Positions 1 to 9,027 of a stretch of DNA of 64,000 nucleotides are shown one piece after another. A model generated the notes under the pieces. It was not told the origin of the DNA, made no database searches, and worked only from the letters and a program-made list of their open reading frames with translations. Position 1 is the first letter of the stretch, and every line of letters begins with the position of its first letter. Position numbers and translations under genes: made by a program. The DNA comes from Streptomyces noursei (GTDB taxonomy: Bacteria; Actinomycetota; Actinomycetes; Streptomycetales; Streptomycetaceae): contig NZ_CP070326.1 in the NCBI RefSeq assembly GCF_016917755.1, positions 4,836,001 to 4,900,000 on the forward strand, written 5' to 3'.

Positions 1-1505
<1,505 letters not shown>

Positions 1506-1509
<4 letters not shown>

Positions 1510-2210
1510 GCGTTGACCAGCTTCTTCAGGATCGAGGTGAAGAACCCGAGGCCGTCGGTGCGGCCGGTGCCGATGAGCGGCTCGACGGCGTGCTCGGGGT
1601 GCGGCATCAGGCCGACGACATTGCCCGCCTCATTGGTGATGCCGGCGATGTCGCGGAGCGAACCGTTGGGGTTTCCGTACCCGTCGGCGGTCGGGCCGTC
1701 GGTGAGGTAGCGGAAGGCCACCCGGCCCTCGGCCTCCAGCATGTCCAGCGTCCGCTCGTCGGCGACATAACGGCCGTCGATGTTCTTCAGCGGAATGCTG
1801 ATCTCCTGGCCCTGCGCGTAGTCGCTGGTCCAGGCGGTCGTGGCGTTCTCCACCCGCAGCTTCTGGTCGCGGCAGATGAAATGCAGGTGGTTGTTGCGCA
1901 GCATCGCGCCGGGCAACAGGTGGGTCTCGGTGAGGACCTGGAAGCCGTTGCAGATGCCCAGGACCGGCATCCCCGCCCGGGCCTGTTCGATCACGGTCCC
2001 CATCACCGGCGAGAACCGGGAGATCGCGCCGGCACGCAGGTAGTCACCGTACGAGAAGCCGCCGGGCAGGACCACGGCGTCGACCTGGTGGAGGTCCTTG
2101 TCGCGGTGCCACAGCGGCACCGCCTCGACTCCGGCCGCCCGGACCGCGCGCTGGGTGTCGCGGTCGTCGAGCGTGCCGGGAAAGGTGATGACTCCGACCC
2201 GAGCGGTCAT
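1506..2210 (-). CDS. purQ: PurQ, FGAM synthase glutaminase subunit
   Basis: A 234-residue class I glutamine amidotransferase that releases ammonia for PurL. The nucleophile is Cys87 in GICNGFQ; the other triad members are His204 and Glu206 in PHPEHAVEP near the C terminus. The N-terminal VGVITFPGTLDDRDTQ is typical of PurQ. It lies between purS and purL and overlaps both by four bases (ATGA at 2207-2210 and 1506-1509). That arrangement keeps the three subunits of the PurSQL complex in step. Confidence 0.97.
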
Positions 2211-2470
2211 GACTCGGCCCGTACGGCTTCGTCGACCCGGACGGTGAAGTCCTCGATGACGGTGTTGGCGAGGAAGGTCTCGGCCATTTCATGGATGCGG
2301 GCGAGGGCGGCGTCGTCGACCGGACCCTCCACCTCAAGTTCGAAACGCTTGCCCTGACGGACGTCGGCGATCCCCTCGAAGCCCAGGCGTGGCAGTGCGC
2401 GCTGCACCGCCTGCCCCTGCGGGTCGAGGATCTCCGGCTTGAGCATGACGTCGACTACGACGCGTGCCAC
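2207..2470 (-). CDS. purS: PurS, FGAM synthase small subunit
   Basis: An 87-residue protein that bridges PurQ and PurL in the FGAM synthase complex. The reading frame stays open upstream to 2728, but homology starts at MARVVVDVMLKPEILDPQG, so I place the start at the GTG at 2468-2470, preceded by an AG-rich stretch. The sequence VRQGKRFELEVEG is typical of the family. It is the first gene of purS-purQ-purL and its stop overlaps the purQ start. The upstream 300 bases hold the promoters of this operon and of the divergent lsr2-type gene. Confidence 0.95.
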   Translation of the reverse strand: MARVVVDVMLKPEILDPQGQAVQRALPRLGFEGIADVRQGKRFELEVEGPVDDAALARIHEMAETFLANTVIEDFTVRVDEAVRAES

Positions 2471-2770
2471 TGGCACTCCCGGTGGTGTGGTGCGTAAGGC
2501 GGTGACCTCACAGTACCGCGTTCGAAAATCTACGCGCATAGATATACGGTGCACCTGATCACGAGCCGGTATCGCCGGGAGTGCCCGCAAGGAAAAATCT
2601 CCGAAAAGAACGGGGGGCCGGATTGCGACGGGACACGCTGACGAAATTAAATGGGCTTCACAATGCAATGCCCATCGCTGTACAAATGAAAAAGCATTGA
2701 TCCCAATCAGCCGGATCCGGAGCATCACCCCATGTCAACAAGGGGTTGCTCCACGAAAGGACCGATATCC
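2471..2770. promoter_or_regulatory. AT-rich divergent purS / lsr2-like promoter region
   Basis: No gene here. Roughly 2515-2720 is clearly richer in A/T than the rest of the window; 2641-2700 has several AAT and AAA runs. Such DNA is the preferred target of Lsr2-family proteins, so self-regulation by the adjacent gene is likely. Candidate TATA-like hexamers lie around 2537-2550 and an ACAGTA (TACTGT on the minus strand) at 2512-2517 could be the -10 of purS. Start points are not certain. Confidence 0.55.
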
Positions 2771-3091
2771 GTGGCGCAGCGCGTAGTAGTAACGCTCTCC
2801 GATGACATCGACGGAGGAGAAGCCGCAGAGACGGTCATCTTCGGTTTGGACGGGAAGTCGTACGAGATCGACCTCAATCCCGCCAATGCGAAGAAACTGC
2901 GCGGCGCCCTCGCTCCGTACGTGGAGGCCGGCCGCAAGCGGGCCAAGTCCGGCAAGACCTTCCACCGGACCGCGGTGACCCCGGACCCGGCCGCGGTGCG
3001 CGCCTGGGCCCGCTCCCACCAGATGGACGTCCCGCCGCGCGGCCGCATCCCCAAGAAGGTCTACGAAGCCTTCAACGCGGCCAACCACTAA
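2771..3091 (+). CDS. Lsr2-family nucleoid-associated protein (LsrL-type by position)
   Basis: A 106-residue H-NS-like actinobacterial protein. The N-terminal half (VVVTLSDDIDGGEAAETVIF...YEIDLN) is the oligomerization domain; the C-terminal half ends with WARSHQMDVPPRGRIPKKV, whose Arg90-Gly91-Arg92 core enters the AT-rich minor groove. The GTG start at 2771 gives the usual Lsr2 N terminus (MAQRVVVTL); an in-frame ATG at 2732 would add 13 unconserved residues. Streptomyces have two paralogues, and the one next to purSQL is usually called LsrL, so I prefer that over the main Lsr2. The AT-rich upstream region suggests autoregulation. Confidence 0.93.
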   Translation: MAQRVVVTLSDDIDGGEAAETVIFGLDGKSYEIDLNPANAKKLRGALAPYVEAGRKRAKSGKTFHRTAVTPDPAAVRAWARSHQMDVPPRGRIPKKVYEAFNAANH

Positions 3092-3129
3092 CCGACTTCG
3101 CACCGTCCGCGGGTCCGCGCACCGCCGAC

Positions 3130-3160
3130 TTGCACAGCACCCCTACTGATCAGCTAGAGT
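3130..3160 (+). promoter_or_regulatory. Promoter of tRNA-Gly(UCC)
   Basis: TTGCAC (3130-3135) and TAGAGT (3155-3160), 19 bases apart, resemble a vegetative -35/-10 pair and end about 50 bases before the tRNA. Confidence 0.5.
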
Positions 3161-3210
3161 CTGGAGCACGCCGAGGGGCGAGGCCGAAAGGCCGGGTCCC
3201 GAGGAGTCAC

Positions 3211-3282
3211 GCGGGTGTAGCTCAGTAGTAGAGCGCCCCCTTTCCAAGGGGGAGGCGCAGTGTGCAATCCCTGTCACCCGCT
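3211..3282 (+). tRNA. tRNA-Gly (anticodon UCC)
   Basis: A 72-base cloverleaf: acceptor stem GCGGGTG/CACCCGC with discriminator T, anticodon stem CCCCC/GGGGG and loop TTTCCAA giving anticodon TCC at 3243-3245. CCA is not encoded, as is usual for many Streptomyces tRNAs. It reads GGA/GGG glycine codons and is first of three glycine tRNAs in this stretch. Confidence 0.93.
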
Positions 3283-3289
3283 CTGACAG

Positions 3290-3318
3290 TTCGACCGGTC
3301 CAAAGGATCAGGTAGAGT
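3290..3318 (+). promoter_or_regulatory. Promoter of first tRNA-Gly(GCC)
   Basis: TTCGAC (3290-3295), 17 bases, TAGAGT (3313-3318), placed about 40 bases upstream of the tRNA. The same TAGAGT hexamer serves the preceding tRNA. Confidence 0.5.
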
Positions 3319-3356
3319 AGCTGTCGCGCCACTGGGTGAAAGCCGAGTGGATGCCT

Positions 3357-3429
3357 GCGGACGTAGCTCAGTTGGTAGAGCGCAACCTTGCCAAGGTTGA
3401 GGTCGCGAGTTCGAGCCTCGTCGTCCGCT
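3357..3429 (+). tRNA. tRNA-Gly (anticodon GCC), copy 1
   Basis: A 73-base cloverleaf: acceptor GCGGACG/CGTCCGC with discriminator T, anticodon stem CAACC/GGTTG and loop TTGCCAA giving anticodon GCC (3390-3392). It decodes GGC/GGT, the dominant glycine codons of a GC-rich genome. An identical copy lies at 3913-3985, and both are followed at once by nearly the same terminator. Confidence 0.95.
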
Positions 3430-3434
3430 CAGAG

Positions 3435-3466
3435 AAAAGGCCCCGGTCCTTGAGATCGGGGCCTTT
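3435..3466 (+). terminator. Terminator of tRNA-Gly(GCC) copy 1
   Basis: Stem AAAGGCCCCG / CGGGGCCTTT followed by a T-containing run, starting five bases after the tRNA. Nearly identical to the hairpin after copy 2. Confidence 0.85.
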
Positions 3467-3855
3467 GTCGTTTTCCCACCGAAAAGCCGGACGGCTCCGG
3501 GGATCACGAACGGCACCGGCCGGCGATCGCCCACAGGTGCCCTCGGAACTTTCCCCGGGAAATCGCGGGGTGGGCGGCGCGCGCGGTCGGACGGGCGGTG
3601 GCACGGCATGTGGCGGTCGACACATTGCCGGGGTGGGCGCCGGGGCCGGGGGCGGGCGCGGACCCCGGGGACGGAAGGTCGGGCGGGGGCGCGACGCGCC
3701 GGCCGAACGATGAGGTGCCGACCGGGAGTTGCGCGGCGCGCGGCGGGGCCGGGGCGCGGGGTGCGGCGGGGGCGGAGCGCCGGACGGGTGCGGGCCCGGG
3801 CAGCGGCGGCGGGGGCCGGAACGCAAAGGCGCGCAACGGCGCGCGGGAAGTTGGC
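3467..3855. other. Non-coding G-rich spacer between duplicate tRNAs
   Basis: About 390 bases between the two identical glycine tRNAs. Open frames exist in several phases, but they give Arg/Gly/Pro-rich translations with no recognisable motif or ribosome-binding site, which is what GC-rich filler produces. I see no gene. It ends in a TATAGT -10 hexamer (3856-3861) for the downstream tRNA. Confidence 0.6.
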
Positions 3856-3861
3856 TATAGT
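3856..3861 (+). promoter_or_regulatory. -10 element of second tRNA-Gly(GCC)
   Basis: TATAGT about 50 bases upstream of the tRNA. I see no good -35 at the expected distance. Confidence 0.4.
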
Positions 3862-3912
3862 AGGGCTCGCACCGCGCGGCGGCGACCGGAACGGAAGCCA
3901 GGCACGGAGCAT

Positions 3913-3985
3913 GCGGACGTAGCTCAGTTGGTAGAGCGCAACCTTGCCAAGGTTGAGGTCGCGAGTTCGAGCCTCGTCGTCCGCT
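3913..3985 (+). tRNA. tRNA-Gly (anticodon GCC), copy 2
   Basis: Identical in all 73 bases to the tRNA at 3357-3429, with the same acceptor stem and GCC anticodon. The match continues through the terminator, so a tRNA-plus-terminator unit of about 110 bases was duplicated. It presumably raises supply of the most used glycine tRNA. Confidence 0.95.
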
Positions 3986-3990
3986 CAGAG

Positions 3991-4025
3991 AAAAGGCCCC
4001 GGTCCTTGAGACCGGGGCCTTTTTC
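3991..4025 (+). terminator. Terminator of tRNA-Gly(GCC) copy 2
   Basis: Stem AAAGGCCCCGGTC / GACCGGGGCCTTT with a five-T tail, the same element as at 3435 with one loop change that lengthens the stem. Confidence 0.88.
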
Positions 4026-4027
4026 AT

Positions 4028-4056
4028 GGGCCGGTGCCGGCGGGCGGCACCGGCCC
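4028..4056 (-). terminator. Terminator of purC
   Basis: Perfect 12-base stem GGGCCGGTGCCG / CGGCACCGGCCC with a 5-base loop, 23 bases past the purC stop and back-to-back with the tRNA terminator. Confidence 0.7.
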
Positions 4057-4078
4057 GGGGTGTCGGATCGGGTGCGAC

Positions 4079-4978
4079 CTAGACCCAGGATTGGCCGGTG
4101 AGGCGTTCGTACGCCTCCAGGTACTTGGCGCGGGTGCGGTCGACGATCTCCTGCGGGAGGGGCGGCGGGGGCTGCTCGCCGGTGCGGTCCCAGTCGGCGG
4201 CGGGCGAGGTCAGCCAGTCGCGGACGAACTGCTTGTCGAAGGAGGGCTGGGGGCGGCCCGGCTGCCACTGGTCGGCGGGCCAGAAGCGCGAGGAGTCGGG
4301 GGTGAGGACCTCGTCGGCCAGGGTGAGCCGCTCCCCGTGGAAGCCGAACTCGAACTTGGTGTCGGCGAGGATCAGGCCGCGCTCGCGGGCGATGTCGCGG
4401 GCCCGGCCGTAGACCGCGAGGGTCAGCTGGCGGAGCTGGGCGGCGGTCTCGGCGCCGACCTGGCGGGCGGCCTCCTCGTAGGAGACGTTCTCGTCGTGGT
4501 CGCCGACCGCGGCCTTGGTGGCCGGGGTGAAGATCGGGGCGGGGAGTTCGGAGCCGTCGGTCAGGCCCTCGGGGAGCGCCAGTCCGCAGACCGTGCGGGA
4601 CTGCCGGTACTCGGCGAGGCCGGAGCCGGTGAGGTAGCCGCGGGCGACGCACTCCACCGGGACCATGGCGAGGGAGTGGCAGACGAGGGTGCGGCCGGCC
4701 CAGTCGGCGGGCGCGCCCTCGGGGACCTCGGTGGACAGGACGTGGTGCGGGACCAGGTCGGAGAGCTGGTCGAACCACCACAGGGACAGCTGGGTCAGCA
4801 CCCGGCCCTTGTCGGGGATCTCGGTGGGGAGCACCCAGTCGTAGGCGGACATGCGGTCGCTGGCGACCATGACCAGGTCGCCGGCGGCGTTCTGGTAGAG
4901 GTCGCGCACCTTGCCGGTATGCAGGTGGGTGAGCCCCGGGACCTGCACGGGCTCGGGCTTTTCTACGAATCCGGACAC
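4079..4978 (-). CDS. purC: PurC, SAICAR synthetase
   Basis: Phosphoribosylaminoimidazole-succinocarboxamide synthase, 299 residues, joins aspartate to CAIR with ATP. The N terminus carries HLHTGKVRDLY, the ATP-binding segment; VASDRMSAYDWVLP, PVECVARGYLTGS and LADTKFEFGF are family hallmarks. The frame is open upstream to 5077, but the GTG at 4976-4978 has GGAGG eight bases before it and starts the homology (MSGFVEKP). It is monocistronic, ending in the hairpin at 4028-4056, with its promoter in the ~110 bases before the MFS gene. Confidence 0.97.
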   Translation of the reverse strand: MSGFVEKPEPVQVPGLTHLHTGKVRDLYQNAAGDLVMVASDRMSAYDWVLPTEIPDKGRVLTQLSLWWFDQLSDLVPHHVLSTEVPEGAPADWAGRTLVCHSLAMVPVECVARGYLTGSGLAEYRQSRTVCGLALPEGLTDGSELPAPIFTPATKAAVGDHDENVSYEEAARQVGAETAAQLRQLTLAVYGRARDIARERGLILADTKFEFGFHGERLTLADEVLTPDSSRFWPADQWQPGRPQPSFDKQFVRDWLTSPAADWDRTGEQPPPPLPQEIVDRTRAKYLEAYERLTGQSWV

Positions 4979-5087
4979 GCTGCCTCCGCGTAGGTTGATC
5001 CAGGAGTCCTGGTGATTCTCCCGTATGCACCGGGGCGGCTCTGCCGCAGGGTCGCCGTCGGGGGGCCGTGCACACACCTTGGGACGG

Positions 5088-6326
5088 TCAAGCGGAGGAC
5101 CGGGCTCCGGGGCGGAGGAGCACGGCGAGGGAGACCAGGGCCAGGGCCGCGACGCTGGTGAGGATCGTCGACGGGGCGAGCGCGCCGGTGAGCAGGGTCA
5201 CCCCGTACGGGGCGAGGAAGCCCAGGTAGCACAGGGCCCAGAAGCGCGCGGTGAGGCGGGCCAGGTGGTGCGGGGACGCCAGGGCGGCGACCTCGGTCAG
5301 GCCGTACGCCACGCACAGGCCGTAGCCGGCGCCGAGCAGGGCGGCGGCGAACAGGGCCACCACCGGCTGCGCGTGGGCCACCGCCAGGGCGCCGATCAGC
5401 AGGCCGACGGCGGTGACGAGCAGGCCGGTGCCGGCGGTGGCGAGCCTGTGCCGGGCACTCAGCCGGCGGGCGAGCGGGGCGACGAGGAGGCCGGCGCCGG
5501 GGGTGACGGCGGTGATGATCCCGGCGTAGACGGTCTGCCAGCCGTGCAGGCGACCGTCGACGAGGGCGGGGAGGACGGCGAAGGCTATGGAGGGGGCGGC
5601 GAAGACCCAGGGGGCCACCGGGACGACCAGGCGGCGGAAGGGGGTGCGGTGGGCGGGGACGGCGGGCTCGGCGACCGCCGTGTGCGGGCCCCGGGGCGGG
5701 GCGGTCTCGGGGGCGCGGGCGGCGCTCAGCGCCGCGGCGGCGGACAGCACCAGGTGCGGGACGTAGGCCAGGACCATCGGGAGCGGGGCCCACTGGGCGA
5801 TCAGGGAGGCGGCCAGGCCGCCCGTGGCGAAGCCCGCGGAGAGGAAGAGGCCCGAGCGGCGGGCCGCGGCACCGGGGCTGGGGGCCGTGCCGTACGGCGG
5901 GGTGGAGAGCTCCTTGATCCAGACGCTGCCGGCGGTGAGCAGGGTGCCCGCGCCGACGCCGGTCAGGAAGCGGCCGGGCCACAGCAGCGCGGGGACGGCC
6001 GGGCCGGCCATCAGCAGGCAGGTCGCCAGGGCCGACAGTCCCAGGGCGGTGCGGGCGACCCGCCGGCGGCCGTGGCGGTCGGCGAGCGGGCCGCCCACGA
6101 GGAGGGCGGGGATCAGGCCGAGGACGTAGACGGCGAAGAGGGCGGTGGTGGTGGCGGCGGTCAGACCGAGGTGGGCGCGGTAGGCGCCGAGCAGGGAGGA
6201 GTACTGGTTGGCGCTCCACCCGGAGGCGGTCATCAGCCAGCCGGCGCGGAGCCAGTAGCGGGGGGCGGGGGCCGCGGTGGCGACCGCTTCGCCGACCCGG
6301 GCCGTCGGGGTGTGTGACACGGACAT
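5088..6326 (-). CDS. MFS transporter
   Basis: A 412-residue major facilitator with about 12 hydrophobic segments, probably a drug or metabolite exporter; the substrate cannot be read. The N-terminal half has the loop 2-3 signature GGPLADRHGRRRVART, and the middle has a charged cytoplasmic loop (ETAPPRGPHTAVAEPAVPAHRT). The frame extends to 7034, but upstream sequence is the shadow of the LysR gene; the ATG at 6324-6326 starts MSVSHTPTARVG. TACAAC lies seven bases before that ATG, one base off the leaderless pattern described elsewhere. Divergent from a LysR regulator, which probably controls it. Confidence 0.85.
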   Translation of the reverse strand: MSVSHTPTARVGEAVATAAPAPRYWLRAGWLMTASGWSANQYSSLLGAYRAHLGLTAATTTALFAVYVLGLIPALLVGGPLADRHGRRRVARTALGLSALATCLLMAGPAVPALLWPGRFLTGVGAGTLLTAGSVWIKELSTPPYGTAPSPGAAARRSGLFLSAGFATGGLAASLIAQWAPLPMVLAYVPHLVLSAAAALSAARAPETAPPRGPHTAVAEPAVPAHRTPFRRLVVPVAPWVFAAPSIAFAVLPALVDGRLHGWQTVYAGIITAVTPGAGLLVAPLARRLSARHRLATAGTGLLVTAVGLLIGALAVAHAQPVVALFAAALLGAGYGLCVAYGLTEVAALASPHHLARLTARFWALCYLGFLAPYGVTLLTGALAPSTILTSVAALALVSLAVLLRPGARSSA

Positions 6327-6413
6327 GGGGACGTTGTACGGCGCGGGCGGGCGGGCGCGCGGCCCGCGTTCAGGAAATGTGAACGGCCCGAGAAGGGGGC
6401 TTCGCCCCCGTCC

Positions 6414-6426
6414 TATCGTGGCCGGT
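6414..6426 (+). promoter_or_regulatory. Leaderless promoter of the LysR gene
   Basis: TATCGT at 6414-6419 then exactly seven bases to the ATG at 6427; no ribosome-binding site. Transcription probably starts at the A of the ATG. A GGGGGC-TTC-GCCCCC hairpin sits just upstream. No clear -35. Confidence 0.55.
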
Positions 6427-7335
6427 ATGGATCTGCGTCGACTGTCTTCCTTCCTGGCGGTGGTCGAGGAGCAGCACTTCGGGCGGGCCGCGGCCCGGTT
6501 GTTCCTGTCGCCGGCCGCCGTCACCCAGCACGTGCAGCAACTGGAGCGGGAGTTCGGGACACGGCTGCTGGACCGCGGCCGGGGCCCGGTGGTGCCGACC
6601 GTCGCCGGACAGCGCCTGGTGTCGCACGCCCGGACGCTGCTGGCCGCCGCGAACGCCGCGGCGGCGGACGTGGCCGAGGCCGTCCGGGGCCGGCCGTCGC
6701 CGGGACACGGGCTGCGGGTCGGGGTGATGAGCCACGGGTCGGCGGAGGTGACCCCGGCCGCGGTGAACGCCTTCCGCCGGGCCCGGCCGGACGTGCCGGT
6801 GTCGCTGGTGCAGCTGAACTTCACCGAGCACTGCAGCGCGCTGCGCGAGGACCGGGTGGACGTGGCGTTCGTCCGGCCCCTGGTGCGGGCCGAGGGCATC
6901 GAGGTGGACGTCCTGACGACCGAGCAGCGGATCGTGGCGGTCTCCGCGCGGTCGCCGCTGGCGGACGCGGCGCGGGAGGGGGTGCGGACCGCGGACATCA
7001 TCGACCTGCCGTTCCTGCGGCTGCCGGCGCGCACCCCGCGGCCGTTCGTCGACTACCTCTACTTCCAGGAGGGGGAGCGGCGGGCGCCGGACTGTGCGCT
7101 GACCCCGCACGATGTGCTGACGAGCGTGGCGGCGGGGCGCGGGGCGGGCTCCGGGCTGAAGTCCTTCGCCCGGTACTACCCCTGGCCGGGGACGGTGTTC
7201 GTGCCGGTGCTGGACGCGCCGAGCGCGCAGAGCGTGCTGGCGACGCGGGCCGGGGATCCCCATCCGGAGGTGCGGATCTTCCGGGCGCTGACGGTGGCGC
7301 TGGCACGGGAGTTGGGGGAGTACGCGGCGCGGTAG
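6427..7335 (+). CDS. LysR-family transcriptional regulator
   Basis: A 302-residue regulator. The first ~60 residues form the winged helix-turn-helix (FLAVVEEQHFGRAAARLFLSPAAVTQHVQQLEREFGTRLLDR), followed by the linker helix and a periplasmic-binding-protein-like effector domain. The ATG at 6427 matches the usual LysR N terminus; the upstream in-frame ATG would add 50 non-homologous residues. Divergent from the MFS gene with 100 bases between starts, the classical regulator-target arrangement, so it likely senses a compound exported by that transporter. Confidence 0.88.
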   Translation: MDLRRLSSFLAVVEEQHFGRAAARLFLSPAAVTQHVQQLEREFGTRLLDRGRGPVVPTVAGQRLVSHARTLLAAANAAAADVAEAVRGRPSPGHGLRVGVMSHGSAEVTPAAVNAFRRARPDVPVSLVQLNFTEHCSALREDRVDVAFVRPLVRAEGIEVDVLTTEQRIVAVSARSPLADAAREGVRTADIIDLPFLRLPARTPRPFVDYLYFQEGERRAPDCALTPHDVLTSVAAGRGAGSGLKSFARYYPWPGTVFVPVLDAPSAQSVLATRAGDPHPEVRIFRALTVALARELGEYAAR

Positions 7336-7368
7336 CGCGAGCCCCGGGCGGGAGTTCGACGACAGGCC

Positions 7369-8850
7369 CTAGTCGCGTTTGCAGATCCGGTCGAGGAGGT
7401 TGGCCGTGGCGCGCTGGACGCGTTGGTCGATGTGGCCGGGGCGGTCCAGGGCGGGCGACCAGGCGAAGGTGCCGGAGGAGAAGACCAGGGCGCCGCTGGG
7501 CGCGCGGTACAGGGACGTCTCCTGGTGGCGGCGGGCGCCCTCGCCGTCGCGGTACGGGGAGTGGGAGAGCAGGATGCGGCGGGTGTGCGCGGGGAGGCTG
7601 GTGCGCGGGAAATAGCGGTCGGCCTCGCCGGCGACCAGGCCGGGGAGTTCGTCGCCCTCGTGGGCGCCGGTGGCCTCCCAGAGCCAGTGGTCGGCGTTGC
7701 GCACGACCAGGGGGGCGGGCTCGGGGACCCGGCCGGCGTACTGGATGCCCATCAGCCGCTGCTCGGGATTGCCGAGTTCGCGCCAGAGGGCCGGACGGCC
7801 GGGTCCCTGGCGTTTGCGGCAGGTGAGCAGGGAGTCGGGGCCGGCCGGCGACGGGGAGAGCTCCACCTGCCAGTACAGGGTGTTGGCGGAGAGGAAGACC
7901 AGGGAGGTGCCGCTGTCCCGGGCGGCCTCGACCGTGCGGCGCATGGGCACCGACCAGTACTCGTCGTGGCCGGGGAAGACCAGGCCGCGGTAGCGGGTGG
8001 CGTCCACCCGGCCGGCGTGCAGGTCGCGGGCGTCGGCGTAGGCGAGGTCGTAGCCGTAGCGCTCGGCCCAGCGGATGAAGTCGTAGGCGTGGCCGACGTG
8101 GAGGGGGAGGCCGGCGCCGGCGTAGGGGCGGTCGAAGGAGACGGTGGTGGCGGCGTCCCGTTCGCCGAGGAGGGCGCCCTTCTCGTCCCAGGCGTGGTAG
8201 AGGCTGGCGCCGGTGCGGCCGTCCTCGGGGTAGAGGTTGTACGCCTGCCAGGTGATGTCGGGGAGCAGCAGCAGGAGGTCGGCGGGCTGGCCGTCGCGGA
8301 CCGTGAAGGGGATGTGGGAGCGGTACCGGCCGTCGGCGGTGGTCAGGACGGCCACGTAGGCGCCGAGTTGCCAGTACGTGGGGACCTGGAGGCGCCAGGA
8401 CAGCCACCAGTGGTGGCAGGAGACGGTGCGGTCGACGAGCAGCGGGGCCGGTTGGACGATGCCGGCGAGGCGCGGGCTGGTGGTGATCTTGGCGGCGCCG
8501 GCGCCGGCGTAGTGGCCGATGCGGTAGACGTCGATGCTGAAGGGCTGCGGCGGGTCGACCGAGACCCGGAAGTCGATGGCCTCGCCGGGGGCCACCGCGC
8601 CGGGGACGGCGAAGCCCTTGATCTGGCGGTGGACGTCGTCGGCGGTGCGCGGGCCGTTGTGCTTGCGGGGCGCGGGCAGCCGCAGGTCGCCGTGGGCGAT
8701 CGCGGGATCGACGTACCAGGGGATGATCCGGCCGGAGTCGAAGTAGGTCTCGCTGCCGCGCAGCCAGGGCAGCGGGCCCTGTCCGAACGGATCCGTGACC
8801 GCGTGGGCGAGGGCGCCCGATTCCCAGCGCCTGATCTGTTCCGTCGCCAC
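7369..8850 (-). CDS. N,N-dimethylformamidase beta-subunit-like protein
   Basis: About 493 residues with the fold of the large-subunit C-terminal part of bacterial N,N-dimethylformamidase: an N-terminal beta-rich portion (FRVSVDPPQPFSIDVYRIGHYAGAGA) followed by a segment with PDITWQAYN, VFPGHDEYWS and FLSANTLYWQVEL, conserved in many actinobacterial proteins of unknown substrate. The real substrate need not be dimethylformamide. I choose the GTG at 8848-8850, eight bases after GGGAGGGG, over the ATG at 8877, which lacks a binding site. No signal peptide. Convergent with the LysR gene. Confidence 0.7.
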   Translation of the reverse strand: MATEQIRRWESGALAHAVTDPFGQGPLPWLRGSETYFDSGRIIPWYVDPAIAHGDLRLPAPRKHNGPRTADDVHRQIKGFAVPGAVAPGEAIDFRVSVDPPQPFSIDVYRIGHYAGAGAAKITTSPRLAGIVQPAPLLVDRTVSCHHWWLSWRLQVPTYWQLGAYVAVLTTADGRYRSHIPFTVRDGQPADLLLLLPDITWQAYNLYPEDGRTGASLYHAWDEKGALLGERDAATTVSFDRPYAGAGLPLHVGHAYDFIRWAERYGYDLAYADARDLHAGRVDATRYRGLVFPGHDEYWSVPMRRTVEAARDSGTSLVFLSANTLYWQVELSPSPAGPDSLLTCRKRQGPGRPALWRELGNPEQRLMGIQYAGRVPEPAPLVVRNADHWLWEATGAHEGDELPGLVAGEADRYFPRTSLPAHTRRILLSHSPYRDGEGARRHQETSLYRAPSGALVFSSGTFAWSPALDRPGHIDQRVQRATANLLDRICKRD

Positions 8851-9027
8851 CTTCCACTCCCCTCCCGCGTCCCCCATGGCCGCGGCCGATCGGGCCTTAC
8901 CCATCCCCCAGCACATCACATTACGCACTCACTTCGTCACCCTTCGTCGTGAATTTAGGTGCCCTTGCCCCGAAGCGCGAACTGGAAGGGAACATTCAGC
9001 CGGCCCGGCGGTCGCCGGGCGCCGGGC

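Noticed and set aside
2471..2770. Purine riboswitch or other known RNA element before purS or purC
   Set aside because: No conserved aptamer core or paired stems recognised.
3336..3922. Plus- and minus-strand frames over the tRNA-Gly region
   Set aside because: They run through tRNA and terminator sequence; Arg/Pro/Gly filler.
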